From Lobosporangium transversale (Eukaryota > Mortierellomycota > Mortierellomycetes > Mortierellales > Mortierellaceae), in the NCBI RefSeq assembly GCF_002105155.1, contig NW_019029016.1, positions 186,001-250,000 on the forward strand: a DNA stretch of 64,000 nucleotides, written 5' to 3'. The translations under genes and the position numbers were made by a program. Numbering within the stretch: position 1 is the first letter of the stretch; each line of letters opens with the position of its first letter. This document shows positions 52,150 to 62,193 of this stretch, one piece after another. The notes under the pieces are model-generated. The model was not told the origin of the DNA, made no database searches, and saw nothing but the letters and a program-made list of their open reading frames with translations.

Positions 52150-53680
52150 CTAGTCAAGAAAAGCCAACATTTTTGGAATGTCATCTATCTTGTTTTTTTC
52201 TATACATGCTCTGATAATATCTGCTTTGAGCTCTGTCTTGCGAAGATCTGCCTTGATTCTTTCTTTTTCAATATCCGATTCATGGGACGTTGATGGAGGT
52301 TGAATGCGAGGTTTCCTCACCCTTTGCGATGGAATCGATAGCTCTGATGATTGTCTTTTTAGTGGTCTATGCTTGTTGCTGTTTGAAATATTTTGTGTAT
52401 TACTTTTCTTTTGGGCATTTTTCATCTTTGCTGCCGCCCTCTTCGCCTCCTCCACCTCCGCCTCCTCCTCCTGTGCCGCCTCCTCTGCCGCTTCCTCTGC
52501 TTTCTTTGCCTCCTCTGCCGCTTCCTCCTCTGCCTTCTTCGCCTCCTCTGCTGCTTTCTCCTCTACCGCTTCAACCGCCTTGAGATCCTTTTCCAGTTTT
52601 CGATTGACTTCTAGCTGCTCACTAAATAGCCAAATAGCCAAATAGCCAAATATTAGCGCTAGCTTCAAATTACAATATAATGGAAGGCGAAAGAAATGAA
52701 ATATCATACCAAAGTTTCCTTTGAATTCGAGATATTTTTTCCAGTAGGCTCCCATTATCATCTTGGAGTTGTGCGACCTCATTGCTCAAATCTAAAGCCC
52801 ACCAAATATATTAGATGAATATATAAACAAAGCAGGTAATAGCTTAAAAATAAAAATCCTACATACCAATGATTCTTAGTCTTAGGCTTCTCAGTTGCTT
52901 CTGCTGAAATGATATTAATTCCACTTCCTTAATCTGACCAGCGATTGAAGCGGTCCATTGCTCTAGAGCAGCTTCAAGGTCACGATCTAGTGTATTTATC
53001 TTTGCATTCAATTCGGCTATTGCTAAATACAGTATAAGAACGATCACTGCATGTTAATAATAATAATAATAATAAATACATCTCAAATTGAAATGATGAT
53101 TCGTATAATAAAAACCCCCGCATAAACCCTGTGCTTCATATACAACAAGTCATAGAAAAATACGCGGGAGTCGGTGGCAAGTTATATGAAATGAGAGACT
53201 TCGTTCATGAATTGCAATATACACACCTTCAGTCTCTGCCACTCCAGTTGCTGACATTGGTGTAACTGTTGCCGAAGATGCTGGAGTGAGGATCATTCCC
53301 TTACTGCTCGACGGTGGAGCCGCAAAGACACTGGCTGAATCGTGAAGCGACGCCTGTTGCGCCATGATGGCGGTCTCCTTGCGGACTATAGCGGCGTTCA
53401 CCTCCAATTTTTTTTGAGTCTCATTCAAGAAGAGTGTTTGTTCCCATGACGTCCAGAAGGATTGTAGACGAGAGTCTCGGAATTCATCATACGCTCGCTT
53501 TAGACGTTGACGTCGTTTTTCGTTAATGTTCGGGGAGTTGAGTAGGTCTGCGTACAGTGTTTTTGCTATCTCTTTATCCCTGAGGTTGAATTTTTTTACA
53601 AACGACCCGAACGACACATGTTCAATCATCTTTCCATTCTCCACTTTGGTCGTATTTGCCCAGGTGATATGAGTCGTCAT
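52150..53680 (-). CDS. Unknown coiled-coil protein, four exons
   Basis: Exons 53680-53227, 53022-52867, 52791-52710 and 52621-52150 on the minus strand. Every junction is GT-AG, phases are 1, 1, 2, and the total is exactly 388 codons (387 residues). The N-terminus (MTTHITWANTTKVENGKMIE) leads a helical basic region (NEKRRQRLKRAYDEFRDSRL), then coiled-coil (AELNAKINTLDRDLEAALEQ) and an Ala/Glu/Lys-rich helix (EEAKKAEEEAAEEAKKAEEA), a Ser/Lys/Pro linker and a helical end. I do not recognise the family. The long EAAK stretch suggests a stiff single helix. Exon logic is consistent, so this looks like a genuine host gene in the midst of repeats. Intron 3 carries three CAAATAGC units near its acceptor. 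Confidence 0.68.
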
Positions 53681-53940
53681 TTGGCTAGGAAACAAAAAGA
53701 AATCATTAGTGTGATGTTTAGGTAATATCTGAAACCATCAGTTGATAGGAGAAATAAAATAGCAGACTTCAACACAGAGTCCCGACCACACAACGTGGGT
53801 AAATGTCGAGCGTCCATGCAGAACAACAATATCGCGACTACCTCCTTGGTCGGCATGGACCGGGATGATCCTTGATCACACGCTAGACCAAGAGAGGCCA
53901 AGCCGATTTGTGAGACTGCGCTCCGTTCTTCCATTCCCCA
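53681..53940. other. Upstream region of coiled-coil gene with a diverged repeat copy
   Basis: About 53828-53905 holds a diverged third copy of the downstream tandem repeat (GACTACCTCCTTGGTCGGCA against GACCACCTCCCAGATCGGCG). It could include the promoter of the minus-strand gene. Confidence 0.45.
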
Positions 53941-54306
53941 AAAGATACACATGAGCTGGAAACAGAACGTCACGACTGCTCAGCGAGCATTTGTCGTGCG
54001 GCCCCATTGGCAGCCGATCCTGTCACGACCACCTCCCAGATCGGCGTGGATGGGACGAACCTTAACCACACGCTGGATCCAAGGGGGCCAGGTCGCAATG
54101 ACAGAACGTTTTTGCATGCGCTTAAAGATACACATGAGCTGGAAACAGAACGTCACGACTGCTCAGCGAGCATTTGTCGTGCGGCCCCATTGGCAGCCGA
54201 TCCTGTCACGACCACCTCCCAGATCGGCGTGGATGGGACGAACCTTAACCACACGCTGGATCCAAGGGGGCCAGGTCGCAATGACAGAACGTTTTTGCAT
54301 GCGCTT
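53941..54306 (+). repeat. Tandem duplication, 183-base period, two near-identical copies
   Basis: Copy 1 is 53941-54123 and copy 2 is 54124-54306 (AAAGATACACATGAGCTGGA ... TTTTTGCATGCGCTT). 183 is a multiple of three, so two frames stay open across both copies; this alone does not show coding. The end of copy 2 differs slightly and runs into GA/GT microsatellites. Confidence 0.85.
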
Positions 54307-54356
54307 GAAACTGAAAAGAGTCCATTACCTTCTCAGGAAAAAGAAACAATAGATGA

Positions 54357-54420
54357 AGAGAGAGAGGGAGAGAGAGAGAGAGAGAGAGTGTGTGTGTGTG
54401 TGTGTGTGTGTGAGTGAGTG
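54357..54420 (+). repeat. GA and GT microsatellites
   Basis: A (GA)n tract with interruptions followed directly by a (GT)n tract and GAGTGAGTG. Confidence 0.9.
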
Positions 54421-55138
54421 CACAGAGAAAGTGGGAAAAGATTCAGAGCACGGCAAAAAAAAAAAAAAAATATGCAGAGAAAGTGTACTGAGAGAGGCGA
54501 AAAGATTGATGCGTAGTCAGGAAAATAAAGTACATGGAGGGGAAGAAAGAAAAAAAATAATGCGAAGGAAAGAGAAAAAAAATAAATTTGTAACGAGAGA
54601 GTGTGTGAGAGAGTAAAATAGGTGTGCAATGTGTGGGAATAAATAGATGCACAGAAAAGTATTAGAAAAATGGAAATCAAGTCCGATTGAAGGTAATTAA
54701 ACGCGAAAACGAACTCTATTAATTAAATAGTTTGAGTGTAATTACCTTGGTTTGATAGGAAAAGCTGATCACTCTTATGTTGCTTGAAGGGAAAAGCAAG
54801 AGAGAAAAGAATGATGATGAAGTAATTGAAAGGATTATGGGTAATGATGACATGATTATGATTATGATTATGATTATGATTATGATGGTGATGGAAGAAA
54901 AAGCGGTGTGGGAATAAAAAGCAGGCGGAGTGGCTTACAATCCCCATACGTGTGTACGTAATTTATTTTCAGTGAGCACACTCTTTTTCTTTCTTACTTT
55001 CATCCTTCCTTCCATCACTCTCGCCTTACTCCGTCACAATAACGCGCATTCTCGTTCATATCACTTCAATCAATCTCACCCTTTGTAGTTCTTCAAGTCA
55101 ATAATTTTCTTTTTTTTTTCAGCGCGCAATTATACTAA
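54421..55138 (+). promoter_or_regulatory. Upstream region of short CRN gene
   Basis: Purine-rich, with an A run near 54456, a (GATTAT)n array at about 54854-54885, a CT-rich block (54985-55080) and a T run directly before the ATG, similar in style to the leaders of the other two CRN genes. No gene is seen here. Confidence 0.4.
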
Positions 55139-55674
55139 ATGTCAACCCAAAAAATTAAGCTCTTTTGCATTCTTGATGGCGATTCCTCAGGATTTGAAGT
55201 CAAGCTGGAGAATGATGACACAATTGCAGCACTCAAGGATGCAATCAAGGAAAAGCAATCACCTCTGCTTGACGACATACGCGCCAGCGAGCTCGTGCTT
55301 TTTTAGGTCTCCATCCCAATTGGAGATGAAGACGACGACGAAGATGACAAACCAATATTTCTTAATGACCATCGCCTTACTGCAAAGAAGATTGGCGCCA
55401 AGAAAGGTGTGACTGAGATTTCTGAAGTCTTTGGTGCTTCTTCAGCAAAGAAAACCATCCATGTCATTGTCCAGCGTCCATCTGCTGGTGAGTCGCGTTC
55501 CGAGTTGCTCCATTACATTGATTCATTAATTATTTTGATGATGACGCGACAACTTACTAATTGATTATTTTATTTTTTTTATTTTCATTAGTTGTGAACA
55601 TTGTTAGTCTGGCTCCAACTGCTCTTTCTCCTTCTCCTCCTCTCATCCGCCCAGGAACATCTCGTAAGAAATAA
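55139..55674 (+). pseudogene. Short Crinkler header gene with in-frame stop
   Basis: Exons 55139-55487 and 55592-55674 (GT-AG, phase 1, 144 codons). Exon 1 matches the header of the other CRN genes (STQKIKLFCILDGDSSGFEV ... KKTIHVIVQRPSA) and ends at the same splice position. Codon 56 is TAG (55304-55306), where the other headers have His. After exon 2 (IVSLAPTALSPSPP) it ends at 55672, without an ATPase or nuclease part. Either a decayed gene or a header-only form with a nonsense mutation. Confidence 0.75.
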
Positions 55675-55736
55675 GAGCGATCTTTCTTAGCGCTGATCTT
55701 GCATTAATTAGAAATGCTAATTGAATCGATCAATTA

Positions 55737-56596
55737 ATCCTATATATTAAAACGAAAGGGTGTCTGCACGTGCCGAAATGTGACTGCCATGAAGGCAAAG
55801 TGACTGCTACAGAGAGTGGCTTTGGCCCCAATATGGCTCCCTGGGTGGAAATAAAGAGGTATCTTATTTGTAAATGAAAAGAGAAAATAAAGGGTAGTGC
55901 TCTCTTCATTGCAAATGTCGACACCAAAAAATTTTTGCTCAAAAAAATTTGACCTCTACTCTGAGTACGGTATACCATACACACTATTAAAGGTCATGTC
56001 AACAATATACGATGCGAGAGTATATACATATTATGGGCCTGAACTCTTAGCGTACTTTACCACTCTACACCTTCTTCTATCACATTCCTTGCTTTCACAC
56101 ACTTTACCTTCACATATCTTTCACTCTTCATTTGAAAAGAAAAAAAAAAGATATGTTCCATACGTTCATCTGTCAGACCTTCGCCACCTGCCAAATGGGT
56201 CATCAAAGCATGGCAAGTCCGGTGAGACGGAGGTTTGAAGAGAGCTTACAAGGAGGAGAACAGGTGAAGGAATATGACTGGGCTTATAGGCCAATCGGCT
56301 CTGCCCTGCTTGCATTGCTTGAATAGGAGATGGAAAAAGGGGAAGAAAGGAAAAATGAGGTAGAAAGGTTTAAGACTGCAGCTGAACTTCGATGTAGTGC
56401 TTGCTTGACGTAGGTTGCTCTTGCAGCAAGGATGTGTTTGTCCTATTCTAAGGATAGCCAAGCTCAAGTCCTTGGTCTAACGGCACTCACTCCACCGAGT
56501 TGATCTCCAGCAGCCGTCCCGCATACCTCCACATGAACAACTGTTCGCTCTCTTTCAATCCCACAATCTCCCTCACAAAAAGAGGACAAGGGACCT
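55737..56596 (+). repeat. Repeat X2 (copy of X1), possible Helitron-like unit
   Basis: Starts TCCTATATATTAAAACGAAA after an A and ends GGACAAGGGACC before a T, which suits the A|T target habit of Helitrons. The CTRR end and hairpin are not clear. Nearly identical to 17911-18767 inverted. An open frame of 113 residues (55897-56238) and other frames are conserved between copies without recognisable domains. It lies 63 bases after the short CRN gene; X1 lies 950 bases before the six-exon CRN gene. Confidence 0.5.
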
Positions 56597-57710
56597 ACGT
56601 ACCATACTGATGCATTGTCTATAATAGAGGTAGCTAAATAGCCAAGTAATGATCATAAAAGAGTACCTCCTACACTACAAAAGTAATGCTAGAAAGCCTA
56701 TCTAAAACTATGGGAATGATAATTTACATTACGTAGTTCTTCTGCGAGGAACAATCTAGTGTAACAGTTAAATTCTAGCATTTTCGCTTGCATACCCGCC
56801 AATGCTAAAATGCTAACTTTATTTTTGTTATTGCATTAGGTGGGGGTTTATTTCCGAAGGGACTACATATAATTCACGTTTATCCACTGTTCTCTACTTT
56901 TGCCACTATTACATTTATTTTTATTTTATTTTATTTTTGGATTTTATTATCTATATTAGTTAAAGATCCCTCTCAACACTACGCCTCATGGCATGTAGCC
57001 TGTGCAGCAGCGACAGACATGGCAAGAGACTATGCCCTCAGAATGTAAGGAATGTGGTAAGGCCTTCTTATCTTTTTGTTTTTATGTTTTTGGAATATAT
57101 AAACATTAATAATATTTTCCCAACTGATAAAGACAGAACGATTTTTCCCAATCGCCTCGCTCCCCCTTCCATTCCACGTCTGTATGTGGGTGCAGTCGTC
57201 CAGGCCATGTGCGCAGCTCATACCCAAATAATTAAGAATGAGTGATTTCGGTATTTAACAATCGTAGAAAACTTTTTATTTTATTTTATTTTATTTTATT
57301 TTTGACATGGTAGTGGTTGGTGCATGCTGAGCTTAAGCTTATATACCTTCTATAACTTGAATAACGCTGCCAGCAACGATGTGCAGAATATTGGGTCAAT
57401 TCGAAGGCAAAGGTTCCTATTTTATATTCATTAGATTTTGTCATTCTTTTTTTAACCCTCCATCATTATTACTTACCTGCAGGGCGAGCACCGTCAACCA
57501 GCTCCTACAGTGTATAAATGCAGTATCTGCAGTTGCCTAGGAGTAGATATAGACCATGCTCAAGTAATAAAGGGTGAGTTTGATTTTCAACGGTTGGATT
57601 TTTTCGTCTCAGCAATAGACTATTAATCCTTAGCTTTTTCCTTTTTACTGCTTGCTTTAATAGCGTTGTTAGTAACTCAGTGCAAAATGGCGCTAGGCCT
57701 GTGTGCACAC
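56597..57710 (+). other. Mostly non-coding stretch with a possible Cys/His zinc-knuckle exon
   Basis: 56988-57050 encodes CSLCSSDRHGKRLCPQN, a CX2CX4HX4C-like knuckle. A second Cys-rich piece (YKCSICSCLGVDIDH) is at about 57510-57560. Both could be exons of an unresolved gene (splice-like GT at 57056 and AG near 57480), but no start or full frame is seen. The rest is AT-rich with repeats of TTTTATTTTA. Confidence 0.3.
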
Positions 57711-58035
57711 TGTTGTATATTTCAATATACAAGATAATAACGGCCCAGCTAGAAGATTAAGAAAAATACTAAAAACGTACTAGGAACACACTAGGGGAAT
57801 TCCTAAAATTAATACGCTAAGAAAAGTATAATAATAATAAAGCGTCACTAGAGACGCGACAAAACACCGACATGGTTCCTGAATAATCCCATGTCGCTTC
57901 TAGATAGATATGTAGTTACTTGGTACGAGTCTCTCTACCAGAAAATGAATAAATACCCCATGGATGTGGTGTGTGGACCCACATCTTATTCTCACTTATC
58001 TTAGCTTCTGATAACTACTGTCTAAATATTTTTCA
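57711..58035 (+). repeat. 5' LTR of Ty3/Gypsy copy 2
   Basis: 325 bases TGTTGTATATTTC to ATATTTTTCA, the complete form of the LTR. It includes an inverted tip (GTATATTTCAATATACA) and an AATGAATAAATACC box, and differs from the solo LTR at 17587 by scattered changes and one extra base. Confidence 0.88.
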
Positions 58036-58119
58036 TTTTTTTAAGTGAAGATTTGCACACACATCCCATCCATTATCAAAAAAAAAAAAAAAAAAAAAAC
58101 CTCTCTCTCACCTTCCAAC

Positions 58120-59219
58120 ATGAACCCTACTACCACTCCTCACACCCCCGAGCGTGCTGCCCTCACTCCTGAAACAAGAACCGGTGCTCGCCTTTAAGTC
58201 AATCTCAGAATTTACAAAGATTTTGGGAAGTCTTACTGGTCCCCACATCCCGCAAGAGGTTATTACCGATAATAATCCTGCACCTCATCGCCGTGACACA
58301 GGTCCAATGCGCCGCGCACGAGCATCTGAGGAAAGATTTAACCCTAAGGGCAAAGCCTACAATGAGGAGGCTAAGTCAAAACCCCTCCATGATTGCCAGC
58401 AATGGGGCAAAAATTCCTCCCACAATACGGATGGACACAAACAATGTGCAAAATGCAATGCACGAGGCCATCTGGCATCCGAATGTACCAGAAACAATAA
58501 TAGGTCTGGTAAGGATCGTCCTAAATCTAATTATAACATGTCACTGCATAAGCAAACAGTCCTTAATAACACTCTGTCGAATTCTACTGTTAATACACAG
58601 GTTTCAACAAGTCCACCTCAAGTACTCGATGACTTAAACGAAGCTCATTCGATAGAAAAGAATAAAAAAGAGATTTCAATACATCCCAAAAATCTATTAA
58701 ATTTATCATTTTATGCTCAAACATATCAAAACCCTTCTCTCACGAAACCACCATTAATGATCTTTGGCACCCAGCCTAGAATCTCTATGGAGTTAATCAA
58801 CCCCACAATATTGTCATGGCATGATCAATGCGTCACTGCTACTCTCGAATCTGAATTTATACACTCACCTTCTCATATAAGAGTTTCATCTTTATCTTCC
58901 TCGAATGTTATCCCTAACGATGATTTCCATATCTTAGCCAAACTCCATCTCAATCAAGAGAGGGCTGACAAAAGAATCATAGTTTTTGTTAACTTCGAAG
59001 GGGAAAAATATGAAGCTTTGGTTGACACAGGCGCGAGTGTTACGTGTATCCGAAAAGATATTATCCTTAAACATAACAAAGAAATCTCTCCTGTTGCAGG
59101 CGTTATCACTCTAGCCGATGAGAGCCTGACTATTCCCCGTATAGGTGTGGTAGAAAATATAGAACTCGCATATGGCAGTCGAATCGTATCGGCAACGTTA
59201 GAAGTGATCAATCGATCAT
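58120..59219 (+). pseudogene. Gag remnant and protease of Gypsy copy 2, cut by D2
   Basis: Same short ATG frame and gag deletion as copy 1, then one continuous frame (from about 58154) through the zinc knuckle CAKCNARGHLASEC and the protease VDTGASVTCI up to the D2 insertion. Here the extra A near 58941 keeps gag and protease in frame, unlike copy 1. The frame stays open into D2's left terminus and joins the D2 gag in frame, to 60322. Confidence 0.8.
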
Positions 59220-59392
59220 TGTCTACGGTACCATGTCCGTATGTGTGTCACCTTTCTTCATTGAAAATCCGACGAGAAATAAAGAAAAATAAACTAAATA
59301 AAAAGATCCCTCTGCCCTGCAACTCTGATCTACATCTTTCTTCTCGTCGCTCCTGGAACTCATCCGTTGCAGACTATTATCTATTCGTTCCA

Positions 59393-60322
59393 ATGAGCGA
59401 CAATTCTACCGACAACACTCATAATGCACTCCTTCATGAAATCAACACTCTTCGTCAGCAGGTGGCTGCCCTTACGCAGGCCAACCCTTCCTCCTCTTCC
59501 CCTTCCCCCATCACCATTGATCGCCCACAGGCCAAGATACTTGTCCTCTCTGATACCCTCAAAGCGGCTGTACCTTCCCTTGACGGCTCTCATTTCTTCC
59601 GTCCCCCGGACAACTCTGGCGACGATAACATCCTCACCGAGTACGTCCTCTATCCCAAGAACCCAGATCAGCAGTACAAAGCGCCCTCTCTTGAGTTGCC
59701 TTGGCCTCAGGAGACCACTTCTTTTCAACGAGTGGACAAGTGGTTATCCCAACTACAGGAACGTCAGGCCCACGCTACGCGACCCTTGGACGAATTCCTG
59801 GCAGAATACTTTCACAAAGTGCACGATCCTGCATTACGGCAGATCGTCGCAGATTTTGGGCATGTCATGCGATCTCATCTGGCCGTTACAGCACGCCAAA
59901 TCACCGATCTGCGCATGGATAATTTTGTGTACGCAAAGGGTCTCAAGCCAGCCCCTGATCATGAAAAGACTGCAACTATCACTAAAGATGATATTGCAGC
60001 CCGAATTAAAGCTGCTGAGGAGTACCAGGAGGCCAGCAAGCCTCGCAAGACAGCTTTGCAAAACAGAGGATCCGGTCGCAATTCCGGTTCTCGCAGCAGG
60101 GGTATTTACTTTAACATGTACCCCCACCAGCAGCAACAGTTCCAGCAATTTCCATCACAATCGCAACCTTATTCACCAGCGAATCATCATCAAGCACAAC
60201 AAGCCACACCTCCTCAGCTCACTTACGGGTATGGAGAGCCCATGCATAACAACCAGCAGGGACAGTATTTTTACAGAGGCAGCCGTGGACGGGGACGCGG
60301 CAGCGCCAACAAGAGCCAGTAG
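59393..60322 (+). CDS. gag: Gag-like protein of DIRS-like element D2
   Basis: 309 residues from the ATG at 59393, the same as in D1 apart from a few substitutions. It is preceded by an open frame running back into Gypsy protease, so a fused product is possible, but the ATG context matches D1 and is the natural start. C-terminus Gln-rich and RG-rich. Confidence 0.82.
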   Translation: MSDNSTDNTHNALLHEINTLRQQVAALTQANPSSSSPSPITIDRPQAKILVLSDTLKAAVPSLDGSHFFRPPDNSGDDNILTEYVLYPKNPDQQYKAPSLELPWPQETTSFQRVDKWLSQLQERQAHATRPLDEFLAEYFHKVHDPALRQIVADFGHVMRSHLAVTARQITDLRMDNFVYAKGLKPAPDHEKTATITKDDIAARIKAAEEYQEASKPRKTALQNRGSGRNSGSRSRGIYFNMYPHQQQQFQQFPSQSQPYSPANHHQAQQATPPQLTYGYGEPMHNNQQGQYFYRGSRGRGRGSANKSQ

Positions 60323-60387
60323 GGGGCCGTCTGCACCTCTACTCGAGGGCTTGGAGGCTCCTCACGGACGACAGGTGGGTCCGCTCC

Positions 60388-62193
60388 GTGATTGGAAACG
60401 GTTTTCAGATTCCCTTCCACAGACAACCTCCAATAACACACACATCAAGAGCCCTTTCCCCGCATCTATCCAAGGAGGAGACACTGGCGATAGAGAACGA
60501 AGTGATCGCACTTCTGGCCAAAAAAGCCATAGAGCACGCTTCGGGACCTGGTTTCCAGAGTCGTTTGTTTACTATCCCCAAGAAGACAGGGGACCTCCGG
60601 CCTGTCCTCAACCTACGTCCTCTCAATCAATTTATCATCACAGACTCGTTCAAGATGGAGACGATTCAGGTAGTATGCAATACCCTTCAGAAGAACGATT
60701 ATTTGACGAGCATCGATCTCAAAGATGCTTTCCTTCATGTGCTGATTCATCCACATTTTCGTCCTTACCTTCAGTTTCAGTGGAAGGGTCAGCTGTATCA
60801 GTTTCGCACTCTACCTTTCGGGATGTCACTGTCGCCGTTAGTCTTCACGAAGGTCCTACGCCCGGTGTTGAGATGGGCGAGGCGTCGAGGAATACGGCTG
60901 ACAGCTTACATCGACGATCTGTTGATCATGGCCAACTCCAAAGCCCAAGCAGAAGAGCACACGAATCTTGTCCTGGACAAACTCAAGTCTCTTGGATTCC
61001 TCATCAACAAGGAGAAATCCTCTCTGATGCCAACGAAATGTCTAGATCATCTGGGTTTCACCATCAACACCACCGACATGACCCTCTCGGTACCGAAGTC
61101 CAAGGTCAGGGACATACGGCGAGAAGCAGCGAAGATGCTCAGCAAGGGATGGACGACGGTTCGCAACTTGGCTACGTTCATAGGGAAAGCCATGGCGACG
61201 ACAGCAGCAGTATTTCCAGCTCGTCTAATGACGCGGCATCTTCTGGCATTGAAGAACAGAGCGCTCAGCCATCAGGGGTCATCTTGGGAAGCGACGATCT
61301 CACTGGACGACAGAGCTCGAGCCGATCTGGATTGGTGGACACACCAACTCAAGGAGTGGAACGGGACGTCATGGATTCAGTCGCCAACTCAGATGGACGT
61401 GTACACAGACGCCTCCGACCAAGGCTGGGGGATCGTCATAGGGCAGCGCACTTGGACAGGGCTATGGCCACCAAACATACGCCACCAACACATCAATTTA
61501 AAAGAGTTACTAACTGTGTACTACGCAGTCACTCTACCGCAAACACAAGGGAGGATGCTCAACCTAGTAATCGACAACACAACCACCATCGCTTACATCA
61601 ACCGGTTCGGCGGAACTCGTTCACAACCTCTGATGGACCTGGCGGACAAAATATGGAAGCATTGTCTAGCAACAGGCACAAGACTCAGGACCACATATGT
61701 ACCTTCAGTATTCAATCCAGCAGATGCACCATCACGCCGGATGCAAGCGCAGCTCGAATGGAGGCTGGACCCGTCATTTTTCCGTCGTCTAGACCAGCAG
61801 TGGGGGCCTCATCGGATAGACCTCTTTGCATCGCCCAGCAACAACCAGCTTCCTCAGTTCATGACATGGAAACCTCATCCTTTGGCAGTGGACTTCGATG
61901 CGCTGAGACACAAGTGGAGCCACTTGGGCAACCTTTACATCTGTCCTCCATGGAACTTACTTCCAAGGATCCTGCAGAAGCTAGACCAGGAAGGCCTGGA
62001 AGCGACCATAATTACTCCATTTTGGCCATCGGCGATTTGGTTCCCGAAGATACAGGCAATGGCGACCCAACCCCCTTTACCGATTCCACGAACATGTGTT
62101 CTTCCTCCACCAGGAAGCGACGCGCACATCCTGCTCAAGAATCCACACTGGGGCCTTACCGCGTGGAGAGTAAGAGGACGAGGATGCTCATAG
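60388..62193 (+). CDS. RT-RNase H-Dam-like protein of DIRS-like element D2
   Basis: 601 residues from an ATG at 60388; the real start may lie upstream near the gag stop (60322). RT: FTIPKKTGDLRPVLNLRPLN, TSIDLKDAFLHVLIHP, FGMSLSPLVFTKVL, YIDD in RLTAYIDDLLIMA. RNase H: MDVYTDASDQGWGIVIGQRT, IDNTTTIAYINRFGGTRSQP, FNPADAPSRR. Dam-like tail: IDLFASPSN, LYICPPWNLLPRIL, ITPFWPSAIWFP. No break, in contrast to D1. Confidence 0.9.
   Translation: MIGNGFQIPFHRQPPITHTSRALSPHLSKEETLAIENEVIALLAKKAIEHASGPGFQSRLFTIPKKTGDLRPVLNLRPLNQFIITDSFKMETIQVVCNTLQKNDYLTSIDLKDAFLHVLIHPHFRPYLQFQWKGQLYQFRTLPFGMSLSPLVFTKVLRPVLRWARRRGIRLTAYIDDLLIMANSKAQAEEHTNLVLDKLKSLGFLINKEKSSLMPTKCLDHLGFTINTTDMTLSVPKSKVRDIRREAAKMLSKGWTTVRNLATFIGKAMATTAAVFPARLMTRHLLALKNRALSHQGSSWEATISLDDRARADLDWWTHQLKEWNGTSWIQSPTQMDVYTDASDQGWGIVIGQRTWTGLWPPNIRHQHINLKELLTVYYAVTLPQTQGRMLNLVIDNTTTIAYINRFGGTRSQPLMDLADKIWKHCLATGTRLRTTYVPSVFNPADAPSRRMQAQLEWRLDPSFFRRLDQQWGPHRIDLFASPSNNQLPQFMTWKPHPLAVDFDALRHKWSHLGNLYICPPWNLLPRILQKLDQEGLEATIITPFWPSAIWFPKIQAMATQPPLPIPRTCVLPPPGSDAHILLKNPHWGLTAWRVRGRGCS

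Noticed and set aside
54333-54680. Ser/His/Thr-rich and Arg/Glu-rich frames over the microsatellites
   Set aside because: Products of GA/GT repeats; no coding evidence.
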